Below are positions 28,386-38,072 of a stretch of 64,000 nt of DNA, in pieces. The number at the start of each line of letters is the position of its first letter. The first letter of the stretch is position 1. Origin of the DNA: an uncultured Prochlorococcus sp. (GTDB lineage Bacteria > Cyanobacteriota > Cyanobacteriia > PCC-6307 > Cyanobiaceae); assembly GCA_902624785.1 (NCBI GenBank), contig CACNYU010000003.1, positions 1-64,000 of the forward strand, given 5' to 3'. Made by a program: the position numbers and the translations under genes. Below the pieces are notes generated by a model that ran no database searches, was not told where the DNA came from, and worked only from the letters and a program-made list of their open reading frames with translations.

Positions 28386-28569
28386 TGATTAATTGTCTTG
28401 TTGAAAACAATAAAAAATCTTGTTTTCTTTGTCAAGAAAAATATTTACAAATTCAGGAGATAGATTAATGTAATATGTGAAATTTATTTGTTTTAAACAA
28501 AATTATTTGATTTATTTTAAAAAAGATCTATTATCCGAATTTAATTCTCAAAATGATTTAATAATAATT

Positions 28570-28992
28570 TCACTCGAAATACCTAAATCTTCTATTATTC
28601 TTCAATTCACTCCTTTTCTTTTTTTCTTCAATTCTCTTATTTTGGGCTGATCTAGATGGTTTTGTTTTTATTCTAAATATTTGTTTTTTATTTAAAGACT
28701 CTTTTATTAACTTAGCCATTCTTTTTAAAGCTAATTGACGATTATATCCTTGAGTCCTTTGATCTTGAACAACAATGGAAATACAGTCATTTACTAGTTT
28801 CTTGTTAAGATTATTTCTTAATTTTATTTTCTGAAAATCATTTAAGAATTTTGAATTCTTAATATCAAAAATAATTTCAACTTTACTACTAGTTTTGTTT
28901 ACTTTTTGTCCTCCTGATCCAGAAGATCTAGAGAAACGCCATCTAAACTCTTTATAGGGTATTGATAAATTAGTATTTATAAATAAATTCAT
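28570..28992 (-). CDS. arfB: Alternative ribosome-rescue factor ArfB / class I RF domain protein
   Basis: RFSRSSGSGGQKVNKTSSKVEI (GGQ motif); basic C-terminal tail. Confidence 0.88.
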   Translation of the reverse strand: MNLFINTNLSIPYKEFRWRFSRSSGSGGQKVNKTSSKVEIIFDIKNSKFLNDFQKIKLRNNLNKKLVNDCISIVVQDQRTQGYNRQLALKRMAKLIKESLNKKQIFRIKTKPSRSAQNKRIEEKKKRSELKNNRRFRYFE

Positions 28993-29273
28993 AATCTAAT
29001 CAAAACTTATTTGAAAATAAATTAAATATTTTCTTTACCAATTAAATGAAAATAATTAATGCATATATTAAATATAAATATATTAAATAAACTTTTTAAA
29101 TACGAGTTGATTATCAATACGCATATTTTTTTATTTGAAATTATTAGAGAAAAATAAACCTAGTTTGTTTTAACTTAATTTGTTTTATCTATTATTAGTC
29201 TTTTTTACAAGTTACTCATCATTATCATGAGATAAAAAAAAATGATGTATGATTAAAAAAATTTTATAAAAAC

Positions 29274-29390
29274 ATGGCACTTATTCCTTTTAAATCTACC
29301 GATAAAAAAGGTAAAGCTAACGGAAAGAGTTTATTTGCACTAGCTATATTTCTCTTTGCAGTGACAGGGTGGGCTTTAGTATTCAAATAA
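29274..29390 (+). CDS. Small membrane protein
   Basis: MALIPFKSTDKKGKANGKSLFALAIFLFAVTGWALVFK*. Confidence 0.5.
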   Translation: MALIPFKSTDKKGKANGKSLFALAIFLFAVTGWALVFK

Positions 29391-29458
29391 ATATAAAATT
29401 AAATTATTTCCAATTTTGTTATTTATAACTTTAAAATAAAATTAAATCATTAAATATT

Positions 29459-29770
29459 TTGAAAAATATAAACAAAGATCAAATTTTGGCTTCATCCAGT
29501 GGGTGGGTTGCCTCATTACTAAATTTTTTCCCTGGATTAGGTACTGGCTATATTTACCAAAGGAGATGGTTGCCTTATTTTCTTACCGCTGGAGCGGTTC
29601 TTGTATGGTTTGCTCTAGGAATATTTTTGCAAGGAGATGAGGAACCAAATCAATCAGACCAATTAATAGGCTTAGCTGGATTATTTTTTATTTCAGTTGT
29701 AACAGTAATTGAAGCATATTTGGCTCATAAAAAATCTTTAAAACTTGTTGAAGTTAAAGATAAAAAATAA
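29459..29770 (+). CDS. Hypothetical membrane protein
   Basis: 103 aa; GWVASLLNFFPGLGTGYIYQRRWLPYFLTAGAVLVWFALG. Confidence 0.75.
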   Translation: MKNINKDQILASSSGWVASLLNFFPGLGTGYIYQRRWLPYFLTAGAVLVWFALGIFLQGDEEPNQSDQLIGLAGLFFISVVTVIEAYLAHKKSLKLVEVKDKK

Positions 29771-29829
29771 GTAATATTATTTTTAAAAAGTTAAGAATTT
29801 ATTCTAAAGAAAAATAAAAAAATAAATAT

Positions 29830-29997
29830 TTATCTTTGTTTTTTTAGTTTAGGTTTACTTGTATCGAAAAAGATTGATCTTATTCCAAGCAGCAAAACTA
29901 TAGCAGAAAGGACAGGAATTATAACAAGAATAAAATCACTATTCATTCCTGATGCTTGACCAAAAAGTAAATGCATTAAGTAAGAAGTAGTAGACAT
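29830..29997 (-). CDS. Small membrane protein
   Basis: MSTTSYLMHLLFGQASGMNSDFILVIIPVLSAIVLLLGIRSIFFDTSKPKLKKQR*. Confidence 0.55.
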   Translation of the reverse strand: MSTTSYLMHLLFGQASGMNSDFILVIIPVLSAIVLLLGIRSIFFDTSKPKLKKQR

Positions 29998-30075
29998 TAG
30001 ATTTTTTATTTCTACTTACATAAGTAGCAATTATTTTAAATGCCCAACATCTATTTGTTCCCTATTCAAAATAGT

Positions 30076-30249
30076 TTATTTATTCTTTTTAGGTTTTTCC
30101 ATCATCCACCCATATACTGCCTCAGCATCAAAATTCTTTGAAGAAATAAAAAAAGTAATTGGAAAAACAATAAAGCTTATGCTCATTGTTATTATTTGCC
30201 ATTTACGTAATCCCATTTCACTAAATGCAACTGCAAAATCATTAAACAT
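30076..30249 (-). CDS. Small membrane protein
   Basis: MFNDFAVAFSEMGLRKWQIITMSISFIVFPITFFISSKNFDAEAVYGWMMEKPKKNK*. Confidence 0.55.
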   Translation of the reverse strand: MFNDFAVAFSEMGLRKWQIITMSISFIVFPITFFISSKNFDAEAVYGWMMEKPKKNK

Positions 30250-30365
30250 TTTTTATTTATAATTCAAATAATTATTACCTATATCTATTTTTAAAGCTGT
30301 ATTGTTTATTTGTTTTAATAAATTAGTTTAAATTTTACATTAAATCAAATCAAATTGATATGAGA

Positions 30366-30569
30366 TTAAATTTCATTTTTAATTTCATTAGTTTCTTTTA
30401 TAAGCCTATCTTTCAATTTATTTGTAATTAGTCCATTTTCGAAGCAATCTAAAATATCTTTAATAGGATCAGTAGATTGATCACGATCAGACATCCATCC
30501 TTTGGTGCATTCCTTACAAGCTAAATTATTTAGCTTTTCTGCTATTTCTCTTATATTTTTATCAATCAT
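30366..30569 (-). CDS. Hypothetical protein
   Basis: 67 aa ORF. Confidence 0.55.
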   Translation of the reverse strand: MIDKNIREIAEKLNNLACKECTKGWMSDRDQSTDPIKDILDCFENGLITNKLKDRLIKETNEIKNEI

Positions 30570-30610
30570 TTTTTTAATAGTAATTAAGAATTTGCAATAT
30601 TGTTAAGGTT

Positions 30611-30883
30611 TTATCCATAGAAAAAAGTTATCTCCTTTTCTTTTAGACCCTCCCAGCCTGCATCTATTAACATACTATTTAAGGTGTCTTTATCAAAATG
30701 TTTTGATCCAGTTTTCACACATCTATTTCTCATTGATTTTTTTACTCCACTTCTCTTTCTTTTATTTTCTTCAAACATAATTTTGTTATATAAATTAAGC
30801 ATTTTGGATGGAATAGCTGTTCCATCAAGATCAACTCCATTAGCGATGGCTTCATCAACTGCTTTTAACCCAACTTGATTCAT
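30611..30883 (-). CDS. Hypothetical protein
   Basis: 90 aa ORF. Confidence 0.65.
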   Translation of the reverse strand: MNQVGLKAVDEAIANGVDLDGTAIPSKMLNLYNKIMFEENKRKRSGVKKSMRNRCVKTGSKHFDKDTLNSMLIDAGWEGLKEKEITFFYG

Positions 30884-30943
30884 TTTGAAAATTTTCAGTT
30901 TTTTATAATTTATATAGGAATATTAACATCAAGAATATGTCAG

Positions 30944-31393
30944 TTATTGATTTTGAAGTTCTTTCAATACTCTTATTGCCTCTTTGATATGTGCCGGGCC
31001 ATTTAACAAATCTCTATAGATATGTCTAACTATTCCTTTTCTATCAATTACATATGTAACCCTACCATCAAGTAAACCAAGTACTTTTGGAACTCCAAAA
31101 ATTTTGCGTAAAGAATCGTTAGTATCGCATAGAAGGGGATATTGTAATTTATTTTTATTTGCGAATGCTAAATGACTAGCAGTATTACCATTACTAACTC
31201 CCCATACTTCCGCTCCAAGCACCTTAAAAAGATCATACTTATCTCTAAATCCGCAAACTTCAATAGTGCAACCAGGGGTATCGTCTTTAGGGTAAAAAAA
31301 TAATACTAAAGGTGTTTTTAATTTCTTATTAGTTCTCTGAATTCCATTTTGATCAAGCATTTGAAATTCAGGAACTTTTTCTCCAATGTTCAA
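30944..31393 (-). CDS. Peroxiredoxin, Bcp/PrxQ type
   Basis: LVLFFYPKDDTPGCTIEVCGFRDKYDLF; YPLLCDTNDSLRKIFGVPK. Confidence 0.93.
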   Translation of the reverse strand: MNIGEKVPEFQMLDQNGIQRTNKKLKTPLVLFFYPKDDTPGCTIEVCGFRDKYDLFKVLGAEVWGVSNGNTASHLAFANKNKLQYPLLCDTNDSLRKIFGVPKVLGLLDGRVTYVIDRKGIVRHIYRDLLNGPAHIKEAIRVLKELQNQ

Positions 31394-31513
31394 GATAATT
31401 TATATAAAAATATATACTAAATAATTTTTTAATCTTTTTGCAAACTAGAAGTAAAAAATACTACAAAATAAATGCTTAAATAAAAAAATAATATATAGCT
31501 TATTGGATGATGA

Positions 31514-31753
31514 TTAAAATTCTATTTTTTCATTAGGTGTAAATACAGAACAATATTTTTTTATTTTCGCTTTTGCTTCTATTTGATCATTTATGTTATG
31601 TTCTATTTTCAGCTTTTCAAGAGCCTGAAAAGCATCTAATTCATTAAGTCTGTATCTCGCACAAGTATCTAAAACTCTAAACATCCTTGTTGTTACAGCA
31701 TTTGCAGGATTAAAAAAAAATATTATCGAGAATGATAAGAATATTTTTCTCAT
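31514..31753 (-). CDS. Secreted hypothetical protein
   Basis: 79 aa; N-terminal signal-peptide-like MRKIFLSFSIIFFFNPANA. Confidence 0.6.
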   Translation of the reverse strand: MRKIFLSFSIIFFFNPANAVTTRMFRVLDTCARYRLNELDAFQALEKLKIEHNINDQIEAKAKIKKYCSVFTPNEKIEF

Positions 31754-31934
31754 TTATTAAGAGATCATCTTCTATAAGAATAATGTATTCAATGAAAGAT
31801 TGTCTCTAAAAATCAAATACTATTTATTGATTACGAATGTAACTGCTTAGCAAAATTTATTTTTAATTATTTAGATACTTTTAAAAATCACATATAAGAG
31901 ATAAATTAAAAAAAGAATTAAGGAAAATTTAATT

Positions 31935-32078
31935 ATGAAAAAAATTATTTTAACTCACAAAAGATTGATATCCTGGTATCAAAAGAAATTAAGATTAAGT
32001 GATTATGCATTGCTTTGGTTCGTTTTTTTTAAAGGTGCATTAACTGCAATAATTATTGAAAAAATATTTTTTAATTAA
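31935..32078 (+). CDS. Small membrane protein
   Basis: MKKIILTHKRLISWYQKKLRLSDYALLWFVFFKGALTAIIIEKIFFN*. Confidence 0.45.
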   Translation: MKKIILTHKRLISWYQKKLRLSDYALLWFVFFKGALTAIIIEKIFFN

Positions 32079-32166
32079 TATTTAAATATAATTTGTCAGA
32101 CACTAATAGTTGCTTAAGTGTAATTATCAAATATCTAATATATAATCAAATTAGAATCATTTCCTT

Positions 32167-32400
32167 ATGAATATTTTTGGAGTAGGCTTACCTGAAGTTA
32201 CAGTTATACTTGTACTTGCCCTACTAATATTTGGCCCTAAAAAACTTCCAGAACTTGGCAAACAGCTTGGCAAAACTCTTCAAAGCCTAAAAAATGCTTC
32301 CAACGAATTTCAAAATGAATTAAATAAAGCAGTTAATGAACCTGAAGATAGTAAAACTAATAATATGATTGAGAAAAATAAGCCCGAAAATACTAAATAA
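32167..32400 (+). CDS. tatA: Twin-arginine translocase subunit TatA/E
   Basis: MNIFGVGLPEVTVILVLALLIFGPKKLPELGKQLGKTLQSLK. Confidence 0.95.
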   Translation: MNIFGVGLPEVTVILVLALLIFGPKKLPELGKQLGKTLQSLKNASNEFQNELNKAVNEPEDSKTNNMIEKNKPENTK

Positions 32401-32500
32401 GATTAATATTTAAAGTTTAAATTAATAACAATAATTACTTGTAAATCACAATAAAAACTTCTAGATAATATACTTTAAAAAATGTATTTTAATTTTTAAA

Positions 32501-32629
32501 ATGGATGCTCAAGCATTAGGGGAATATTTTTCAACCTTAAGTTATCATGCCCCAGTAATGATAATTACTACGGGAATATTTTTCTTTATTAGAAGAAAAT
32601 TTATTATAGATGGTAAAAATAAAGCTTAA
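32501..32629 (+). CDS. Small membrane protein
   Basis: MDAQALGEYFSTLSYHAPVMIITTGIFFFIRRKFIIDGKNKA*; stop abuts next ATG. Confidence 0.55.
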   Translation: MDAQALGEYFSTLSYHAPVMIITTGIFFFIRRKFIIDGKNKA

Positions 32630-33031
32630 ATGATAAAAAGGCCAGTAACTCCTTTAGATGAATTTGAAAAAGCTTTAAAAGAAGCTAATTTATCAGATAA
32701 AGATTATGAGTTAATAGAGTATATACGTTATACAAGCGTATTCACGCAGCCAAGCTTAATAAAAGATCTTAAAAGGCCTTCAAAGCCTCCGATATTAACA
32801 AATATTTGTGAAATTTCTAGAAAGATAGGAATATTTATGCCAGAACATTTTAAGAAAGTTATTGATTGGTCAATTCAAATCAGTGAACATAACACAAGAT
32901 GGGATGGACATTTGTTATGTGCAGAAGCCTTTAATGTAGATCAGATTGCATTAACGCCAGCCGCAGGTACCTCTTTATTCGATGTTCTTGTTGTGCACAA
33001 AGAATTATTTATAGGTTTTGAATTTGAATAA
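32630..33031 (+). CDS. Hypothetical protein
   Basis: 133 aa ORF. Confidence 0.75.
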   Translation: MIKRPVTPLDEFEKALKEANLSDKDYELIEYIRYTSVFTQPSLIKDLKRPSKPPILTNICEISRKIGIFMPEHFKKVIDWSIQISEHNTRWDGHLLCAEAFNVDQIALTPAAGTSLFDVLVVHKELFIGFEFE

Positions 33032-33137
33032 TTTAATAATTAACTTAATTATTAATAAATTAAAAATAGAAATTGATAATTACAATTAAATGTATTTCTA
33101 AAATATATTTTTTAGTTTAAGTTGAGTAATTTCCTTA

Positions 33138-33383
33138 TTATTCCTTAGTTTCCTTTGGCTCTTCCTTAGCTTCTACTTTTGGCTCTTCCTTAGCTTCTAC
33201 TTTTGGCTCTTCCTTAGCTTCTACTTTTAGCTCTTCCTTAGCTTCTACTTTTGGCTCTTCCTTTGTTTCTGCTTTTGGCTCTTCCTTAACTTCTCTTTGT
33301 TTTCTCCCAAAATCGTCTTTTCCTACAACAAAGAAAATTAATGCGAATAGGAAGAAGGAGGCAAATAATAATATTTCCATCAA
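33138..33383 (-). CDS. Membrane-anchored repeat protein (KEEPKVEA)n
   Basis: 81 aa; N-terminal TM then EEPKAETKEEPKVEAKEELKVEAKEEPKVEAKEEPKVEAKEEPKE. Confidence 0.75.
   Translation of the reverse strand: MMEILLFASFFLFALIFFVVGKDDFGRKQREVKEEPKAETKEEPKVEAKEELKVEAKEEPKVEAKEEPKVEAKEEPKETKE
33157..33292 (+). repeat. 24-bp in-frame tandem repeat, ~5.5 copies
   Basis: GGCTCTTCCTTAGCTTCTACTTTT repeated at 33157, 33181, 33205, 33229, with degenerate copies at 33253 and 33277. Confidence 0.9.
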
Positions 33384-33490
33384 ATAATTTCCAATTAGAA
33401 TTAGGGATAAGTTAAATTAAAAATATATTATTAATCAACATCAAATAATACAAAATTAAGTTAATTTTGTTTCAATGAAGTCCAATTTTA

Positions 33491-33811
33491 TTAATCGTCA
33501 ACTGGATAGGACTCTGTATCAATAACCTCTTTCTGAGAATCTATAAAATTAAATTTTGTTTCTATCCAATTATTTATTAATGTAACTAAAGGCTTAGAAC
33601 CTCTAAATATAAATATTGAAGTTGGTAGAGCAGAAACTATACCAATTACCGGGCTTTTAAAGAGTAATCTACCTGCCTTGGCATTAAATAAAATAATTAA
33701 AAAAGAAGGAACAATTATACTTATTACTGTTTTTAACGCCGCAAGCCAACCTACTTTGTATACATACCAAATTAGTAATAAACCAATTAAATACAAAAAT
33801 ACATATGTCAT
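33491..33811 (-). CDS. Hypothetical membrane protein
   Basis: 106 aa ORF with several hydrophobic segments. Confidence 0.7.
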   Translation of the reverse strand: MTYVFLYLIGLLLIWYVYKVGWLAALKTVISIIVPSFLIILFNAKAGRLLFKSPVIGIVSALPTSIFIFRGSKPLVTLINNWIETKFNFIDSQKEVIDTESYPVDD

Positions 33812-33894
33812 AATTTAATTATAAATTTAAAAAATTAATTTGTTTGTCAACTTCAAAAATTTTTTATATTAATATCTTACATAAAAAAATTACA

Positions 33895-34110
33895 ATGAGT
33901 TTCGCTGAAATAAAAAAATTTCTTCAAAAAATGCAAACAGATGAATCTCTCAAAAATAAAGTAATCTCTTCAGCGACTGCTGATGATGTAGCTTTGATAG
34001 CGCAAGAATTGGGATTTAGCTTTTCAGGAGACGATCTATTAAGATTTAATGGACAAAAAGTTGACAAAGTAACAGTAAGGAAAGTGCAACATCCAGGCGA
34101 ATATCATTAA
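33895..34110 (+). CDS. Nif11-like small protein
   Basis: MSFAEIKKFLQKMQTDESLKNKVISSATADDVALIAQELGFSFSGDDLLRF. Confidence 0.8.
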   Translation: MSFAEIKKFLQKMQTDESLKNKVISSATADDVALIAQELGFSFSGDDLLRFNGQKVDKVTVRKVQHPGEYH

Positions 34111-34119
34111 TAAATTGCA

Positions 34120-34620
34120 TTAGCCACTAATCCAAATTGCTAGACCTCCTCCTTTCCCTCGAGCACATAACCATTTTTTTTCTTTTCCCAAAGCTATTAG
34201 TGAGAAAAAAGGTCTTTTTTTAGGATCAGTATTTTTTAAAGAGGTATTTATTATAGGTATATTTAAAATCTTTATTAATAATTGCTCAAAATAAAAAGGT
34301 AAAAGTGGGCGAGTTCCCTTTAGATATGCTTTTCCAGAAAAATTAATAGAGAGAACTCCAAATTTTATTGAATTGCTTATTTCAAAAGTCGGTTCATTAT
34401 TTTGCCCTATAGATTTGCTTAGTTTTAGAGATGCAGAAAGAACTTGAAGAATAGAACTTGATATATTATCAATACTTGTATCTCCCTTTTTATAAACATA
34501 TTGAAATTTCCAAAAACCTAATAAATCATCAAATTGAATACCACTTCCATCCTTATTTGCTATTTTCTCCAAATTTTTAATTTCATCAAAATTTGGAAAA
34601 CTATATTCCTTAATAATCAT
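34120..34620 (-). CDS. Hypothetical protein, PAP/fibrillin-like
   Basis: DDLLGFWKFQYVYKKGD...LKGTRPLLPFYFEQLL...LCARGKGGGLAIWISG. Confidence 0.65.
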   Translation of the reverse strand: MIIKEYSFPNFDEIKNLEKIANKDGSGIQFDDLLGFWKFQYVYKKGDTSIDNISSSILQVLSASLKLSKSIGQNNEPTFEISNSIKFGVLSINFSGKAYLKGTRPLLPFYFEQLLIKILNIPIINTSLKNTDPKKRPFFSLIALGKEKKWLCARGKGGGLAIWISG

Positions 34621-34707
34621 GTCTTAAAATGAGGCTAAATTATCAGCTATAAAAATAATTTAATAAGATGAGTCTATCCAAAAATTCTAGCTAAATATAA
34701 ATTTATT

Positions 34708-35334
34708 ATGAACTTATCTAAACATTTATGGGATAAAAATAAAGATCTTGCATTTGCAAGTTTAAACAGCAAATTTGTTCAAGGAATTAAAAACGGTAAT
34801 TTACCAAAAAATAATTTTCAATCTTATGTCGCTCAAGATTATTTTTTTTTAGAGAGTTTTGCTCGCGCTTATGGATTAGCTATATCTAAATGCTTTGATA
34901 TTAATGCAATAAGAACATTAAGTGAACTACTCCTTGGAGTATCAGAGGAACTAGTCCTCCATGAAAAATATGCAAAGGAGTGGGGAATTAATTTAACTAA
35001 TAATAAGATAGAAGTTCCTACAAAAGCTTATACAGATTTTCTAAGGAAAATATCTTTGGAGTCAAGTTGTATTGAAATTTTAGTTGCCATGACTCCCTGC
35101 ATGAGATTATATGCATGGATTGGAAAAAAATTATCCGCTTCAACTTCAAATAATATTTATAAAGATTGGATAGTAACTTATTCAGATGAAAATTTTGAGA
35201 AACTTGCAAACTCTCTTGAAGAAATAATTGATACCTACAAAGGCTCTTATGATTTAGATCAATTAAATTATTTATACCAAGAAGCGATGGATTTAGAAGT
35301 AAAATTTTTTGAGGCTTATTCTGATTTTAAATAA
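34708..35334 (+). CDS. tenA: TenA family aminopyrimidine aminohydrolase/thiaminase II-like
   Basis: FQSYVAQDYFFLESFARAYGLAISK; MTPCMRLYAWIGKKL; WIVTYSDENFEKLANSLEEIID. Confidence 0.92.
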   Translation: MNLSKHLWDKNKDLAFASLNSKFVQGIKNGNLPKNNFQSYVAQDYFFLESFARAYGLAISKCFDINAIRTLSELLLGVSEELVLHEKYAKEWGINLTNNKIEVPTKAYTDFLRKISLESSCIEILVAMTPCMRLYAWIGKKLSASTSNNIYKDWIVTYSDENFEKLANSLEEIIDTYKGSYDLDQLNYLYQEAMDLEVKFFEAYSDFK

Positions 35335-35366
35335 ACTTAAAATTAAAGATTATTTTTAATAACACT

Positions 35367-36155
35367 ATGTACTCAAAAATATCTCTTACAGTTGGAGGAA
35401 GTGATTCAGGCGGAGGCGCAGGCATACAAGCAGATTTAAAGACTTTTATGTCTCATAACGTCCATGGATGTTCAGTAATTACATGTGTAACAGCACAAAA
35501 TAGCTTAAATGTAATTGATGTAGAGGCAATAGGAACTCAAATGCTAAATAATCAGTTTGATGCTGTTTTTACTGACTTTAAAATTAACGCTCTGAAAACA
35601 GGCATGCTTTTTAATGAAGAAATAATTTTTAATACTGCTTTAAAACTGAAAAATCAATACATACCAAAAGTAATTGATCCTGTAATGTGTACAAGAACTG
35701 GAGCAAGATTGTTAGAAGAAAGCGCTATTAATGCCTATAAAGAATTTCTTATTCCTCAAGCAGAAATATTAACACCGAATATTTTTGAGGCAAATCTTCT
35801 TGCAAATACAAATATCAAAGATATGAATGATATGGAAAAAGCTGGTGAAAGAATTCTTGAATATGGCTGCGAATCAGTACTAATAAAGGGAGGGGGGCTC
35901 CAGGAACTTAAAGGTAAAGATTTTTTTATCGATAAAAAAGGTAACAGCTATTGGCTTAAAAATAAATTTATAGATACTAAGAATACTCATGGTAGTGGTT
36001 GTACATTAAGCGCAGCCATTTGTAGCCAACTTGCTTTAGGTATAGATTTATTAGAGTCAGTTAATAAGGCTAAAGCTTTTATTGAAAAATCCTTAATAAA
36101 TTCTTATAAAATTGGGGCTGGACCTGGCCCACTTGGACATCATCAATCGTATTAG
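35367..36155 (+). CDS. thiD: Hydroxymethylpyrimidine/phosphomethylpyrimidine kinase
   Basis: VGGSDSGGGAGIQADLKTFMSHNVHGCSVITCVTAQNS; DPVMCTRTGARLL; NTHGSGCTLSAAI. Confidence 0.96.
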   Translation: MYSKISLTVGGSDSGGGAGIQADLKTFMSHNVHGCSVITCVTAQNSLNVIDVEAIGTQMLNNQFDAVFTDFKINALKTGMLFNEEIIFNTALKLKNQYIPKVIDPVMCTRTGARLLEESAINAYKEFLIPQAEILTPNIFEANLLANTNIKDMNDMEKAGERILEYGCESVLIKGGGLQELKGKDFFIDKKGNSYWLKNKFIDTKNTHGSGCTLSAAICSQLALGIDLLESVNKAKAFIEKSLINSYKIGAGPGPLGHHQSY

Positions 36156-36270
36156 AGACCAAAAGATATATTATTTTTCTTTATTTCGAAATATTTCATA
36201 TTTTCTTTATATAAGACACACAATTGTGACAAATAAACGCTAGTATCTTTACATAAAGTAATTAAGAAAA

Positions 36271-36381
36271 ATGGATTTCATCTCTAAAAAGCAAGGTTAT
36301 GTACCCTTAAAAGCTGTACCTTACATATTTGTATTAGCTTTTGTTCTAAGTATCACTACTTCTTCAACAACATTTGTTTAA
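36271..36381 (+). CDS. Conserved 36-aa membrane peptide, paralog of 6288..6398
   Basis: MDFISKKQGYVPLKAVPYIFVLAFVLSITTSSTTFV*. Confidence 0.75.
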   Translation: MDFISKKQGYVPLKAVPYIFVLAFVLSITTSSTTFV

Positions 36382-36421
36382 ACTTAAATCATCAATAAAA
36401 TAGTGTTTACTATTTTAATAA

Positions 36422-37948
36422 ATGGACAATTTTGATGTAGTTATAATAGGTAGTGGAATAGGGGGACTATGTTGTGGTAGCTTACTTGCTTCCCGAGGGA
36501 AAAAAGTATTAATATGTGAATCTCACTCTCAACCCGGTGGAGTTGCACATACCTTTACTAGAAATGGTTATAAATTTGAATCCGGGCCATCTTTATGGAA
36601 TGGACTAGAAAGCATTTCAAATACTTCTCCGCTTGGGCAAATACTATATTTATTAGATGAACAGATTGAAGTAAAAAAATATAAAGGTTGGAAAGTGATA
36701 GTTCCCGAAGCGGACTTTGATTTAGAGGTTGGAGATTCACCCTTTAGAAAAAAATTACAGGAATTAAGAGGTGATAAAGCATTAAATCAGTGGGATTCCT
36801 TTATGAAAGCAGTTAAACCACTAAGCAGAATCATAGATAAGATGCCTCTTCTAACGACTTCTCCTGAGAATTTAAATTTACAAGAGATCTTGAAACTTTC
36901 AATAAAGGTTTTGCCTGAAATCAGTCATGTTAATAATCTTAGAAAAGGTTTCGGGGAAATTGCAAATAAATTCCTAACTGATCCTTTTTTAAAAAATTGG
37001 GTTGACTTACTTAGTTTCTTAATAAGCGGAATGTCAATGGATGATACAAATACAGCAGCCATGGCTACTTTATTTAATGAGTGGTTCAAACCTAATGCTT
37101 ACTTGGAGTATCCTCTGGGTGGGAGTGAAAGTGTTGTAAATGCATTAATAAGAGGATTTAAGAAAAATGGCGGCAAATTACTTTTATCTTCAAAAGTAAA
37201 AAATATTAATTTTTCAAATGAATTTGCTACCGGGGTTACTTTGGAGAATAATGAAACAATTAACTCCAAATTCATTGTGGCCAATTGTGATATTTGGAAT
37301 AAACATTCTCTTATACCAAGTCATCTTATTAGTAAATTCAAAGATAAAGAATTTAATGTAGAAAAATGCAAATCATTCCTTCATATACACTTAGGTTTCG
37401 ATGCAACTAATATTAAAGATCTTCCGATACATACAATATGGGTAGATGATTGGGGAAGAGGAATAACAGCAGAGAGAAATATCGCTGTTTTTTCTATTCC
37501 ATCAGTAATCGATCCAAGCATGGCACCAAAGGGTAAACATGTGCTACATGGTTATACTCCTGCCAATGAACCTTGGGAAATTTGGGAAAATCTTAAACCT
37601 AATTCAAAAGAATATAACGATTTAAAAGAAGATAGATGTGAAGTATTTATGAAACCATTAAGAGGAATTATTCCAGATATCGACAAGAGGATTGAACTAA
37701 AATTGTTTGGAACTCCAGTAACACATCAAAGATTTACAAACACCTATTGTGGGAGCTACGGTCCAGCTATTTCAGCCAGAAAAAGTTTATTCCCAGGCTA
37801 TCAAACTCCTTTTGAGAATGTACTAGCTTGTGGAGCTAGTACTTTCCCAGGAATTGGCATTCCCGCAGTAGCGGCAAGTGGCGCGTATGCAGCTGAAGCG
37901 ATCTTAGGGAAAAAAGAATTTAAAGAGATTATTAGCAAACTTAATTAA
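36422..37948 (+). CDS. Carotenoid isomerase/desaturase-like (CrtH-family) FAD oxidoreductase
   Basis: DVVIIGSGIGGLCCGSLLASRGKKVLICESHSQPGGVAHTF; C-terminal CGASTFPGIGIPAVAASGAYAAEAIL. Confidence 0.85.
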   Translation: MDNFDVVIIGSGIGGLCCGSLLASRGKKVLICESHSQPGGVAHTFTRNGYKFESGPSLWNGLESISNTSPLGQILYLLDEQIEVKKYKGWKVIVPEADFDLEVGDSPFRKKLQELRGDKALNQWDSFMKAVKPLSRIIDKMPLLTTSPENLNLQEILKLSIKVLPEISHVNNLRKGFGEIANKFLTDPFLKNWVDLLSFLISGMSMDDTNTAAMATLFNEWFKPNAYLEYPLGGSESVVNALIRGFKKNGGKLLLSSKVKNINFSNEFATGVTLENNETINSKFIVANCDIWNKHSLIPSHLISKFKDKEFNVEKCKSFLHIHLGFDATNIKDLPIHTIWVDDWGRGITAERNIAVFSIPSVIDPSMAPKGKHVLHGYTPANEPWEIWENLKPNSKEYNDLKEDRCEVFMKPLRGIIPDIDKRIELKLFGTPVTHQRFTNTYCGSYGPAISARKSLFPGYQTPFENVLACGASTFPGIGIPAVAASGAYAAEAILGKKEFKEIISKLN

Positions 37949-38072
37949 ATATTTTTTTACTTTATTCTTGCTTCAAATTATATAGTTGGTTAAGAAATAA
38001 AAAAATTGATATGCAATCTTGGTGAGAGATGATATTGTTTAATTGATCATTAATTTAACTAATAGGTCTTAT

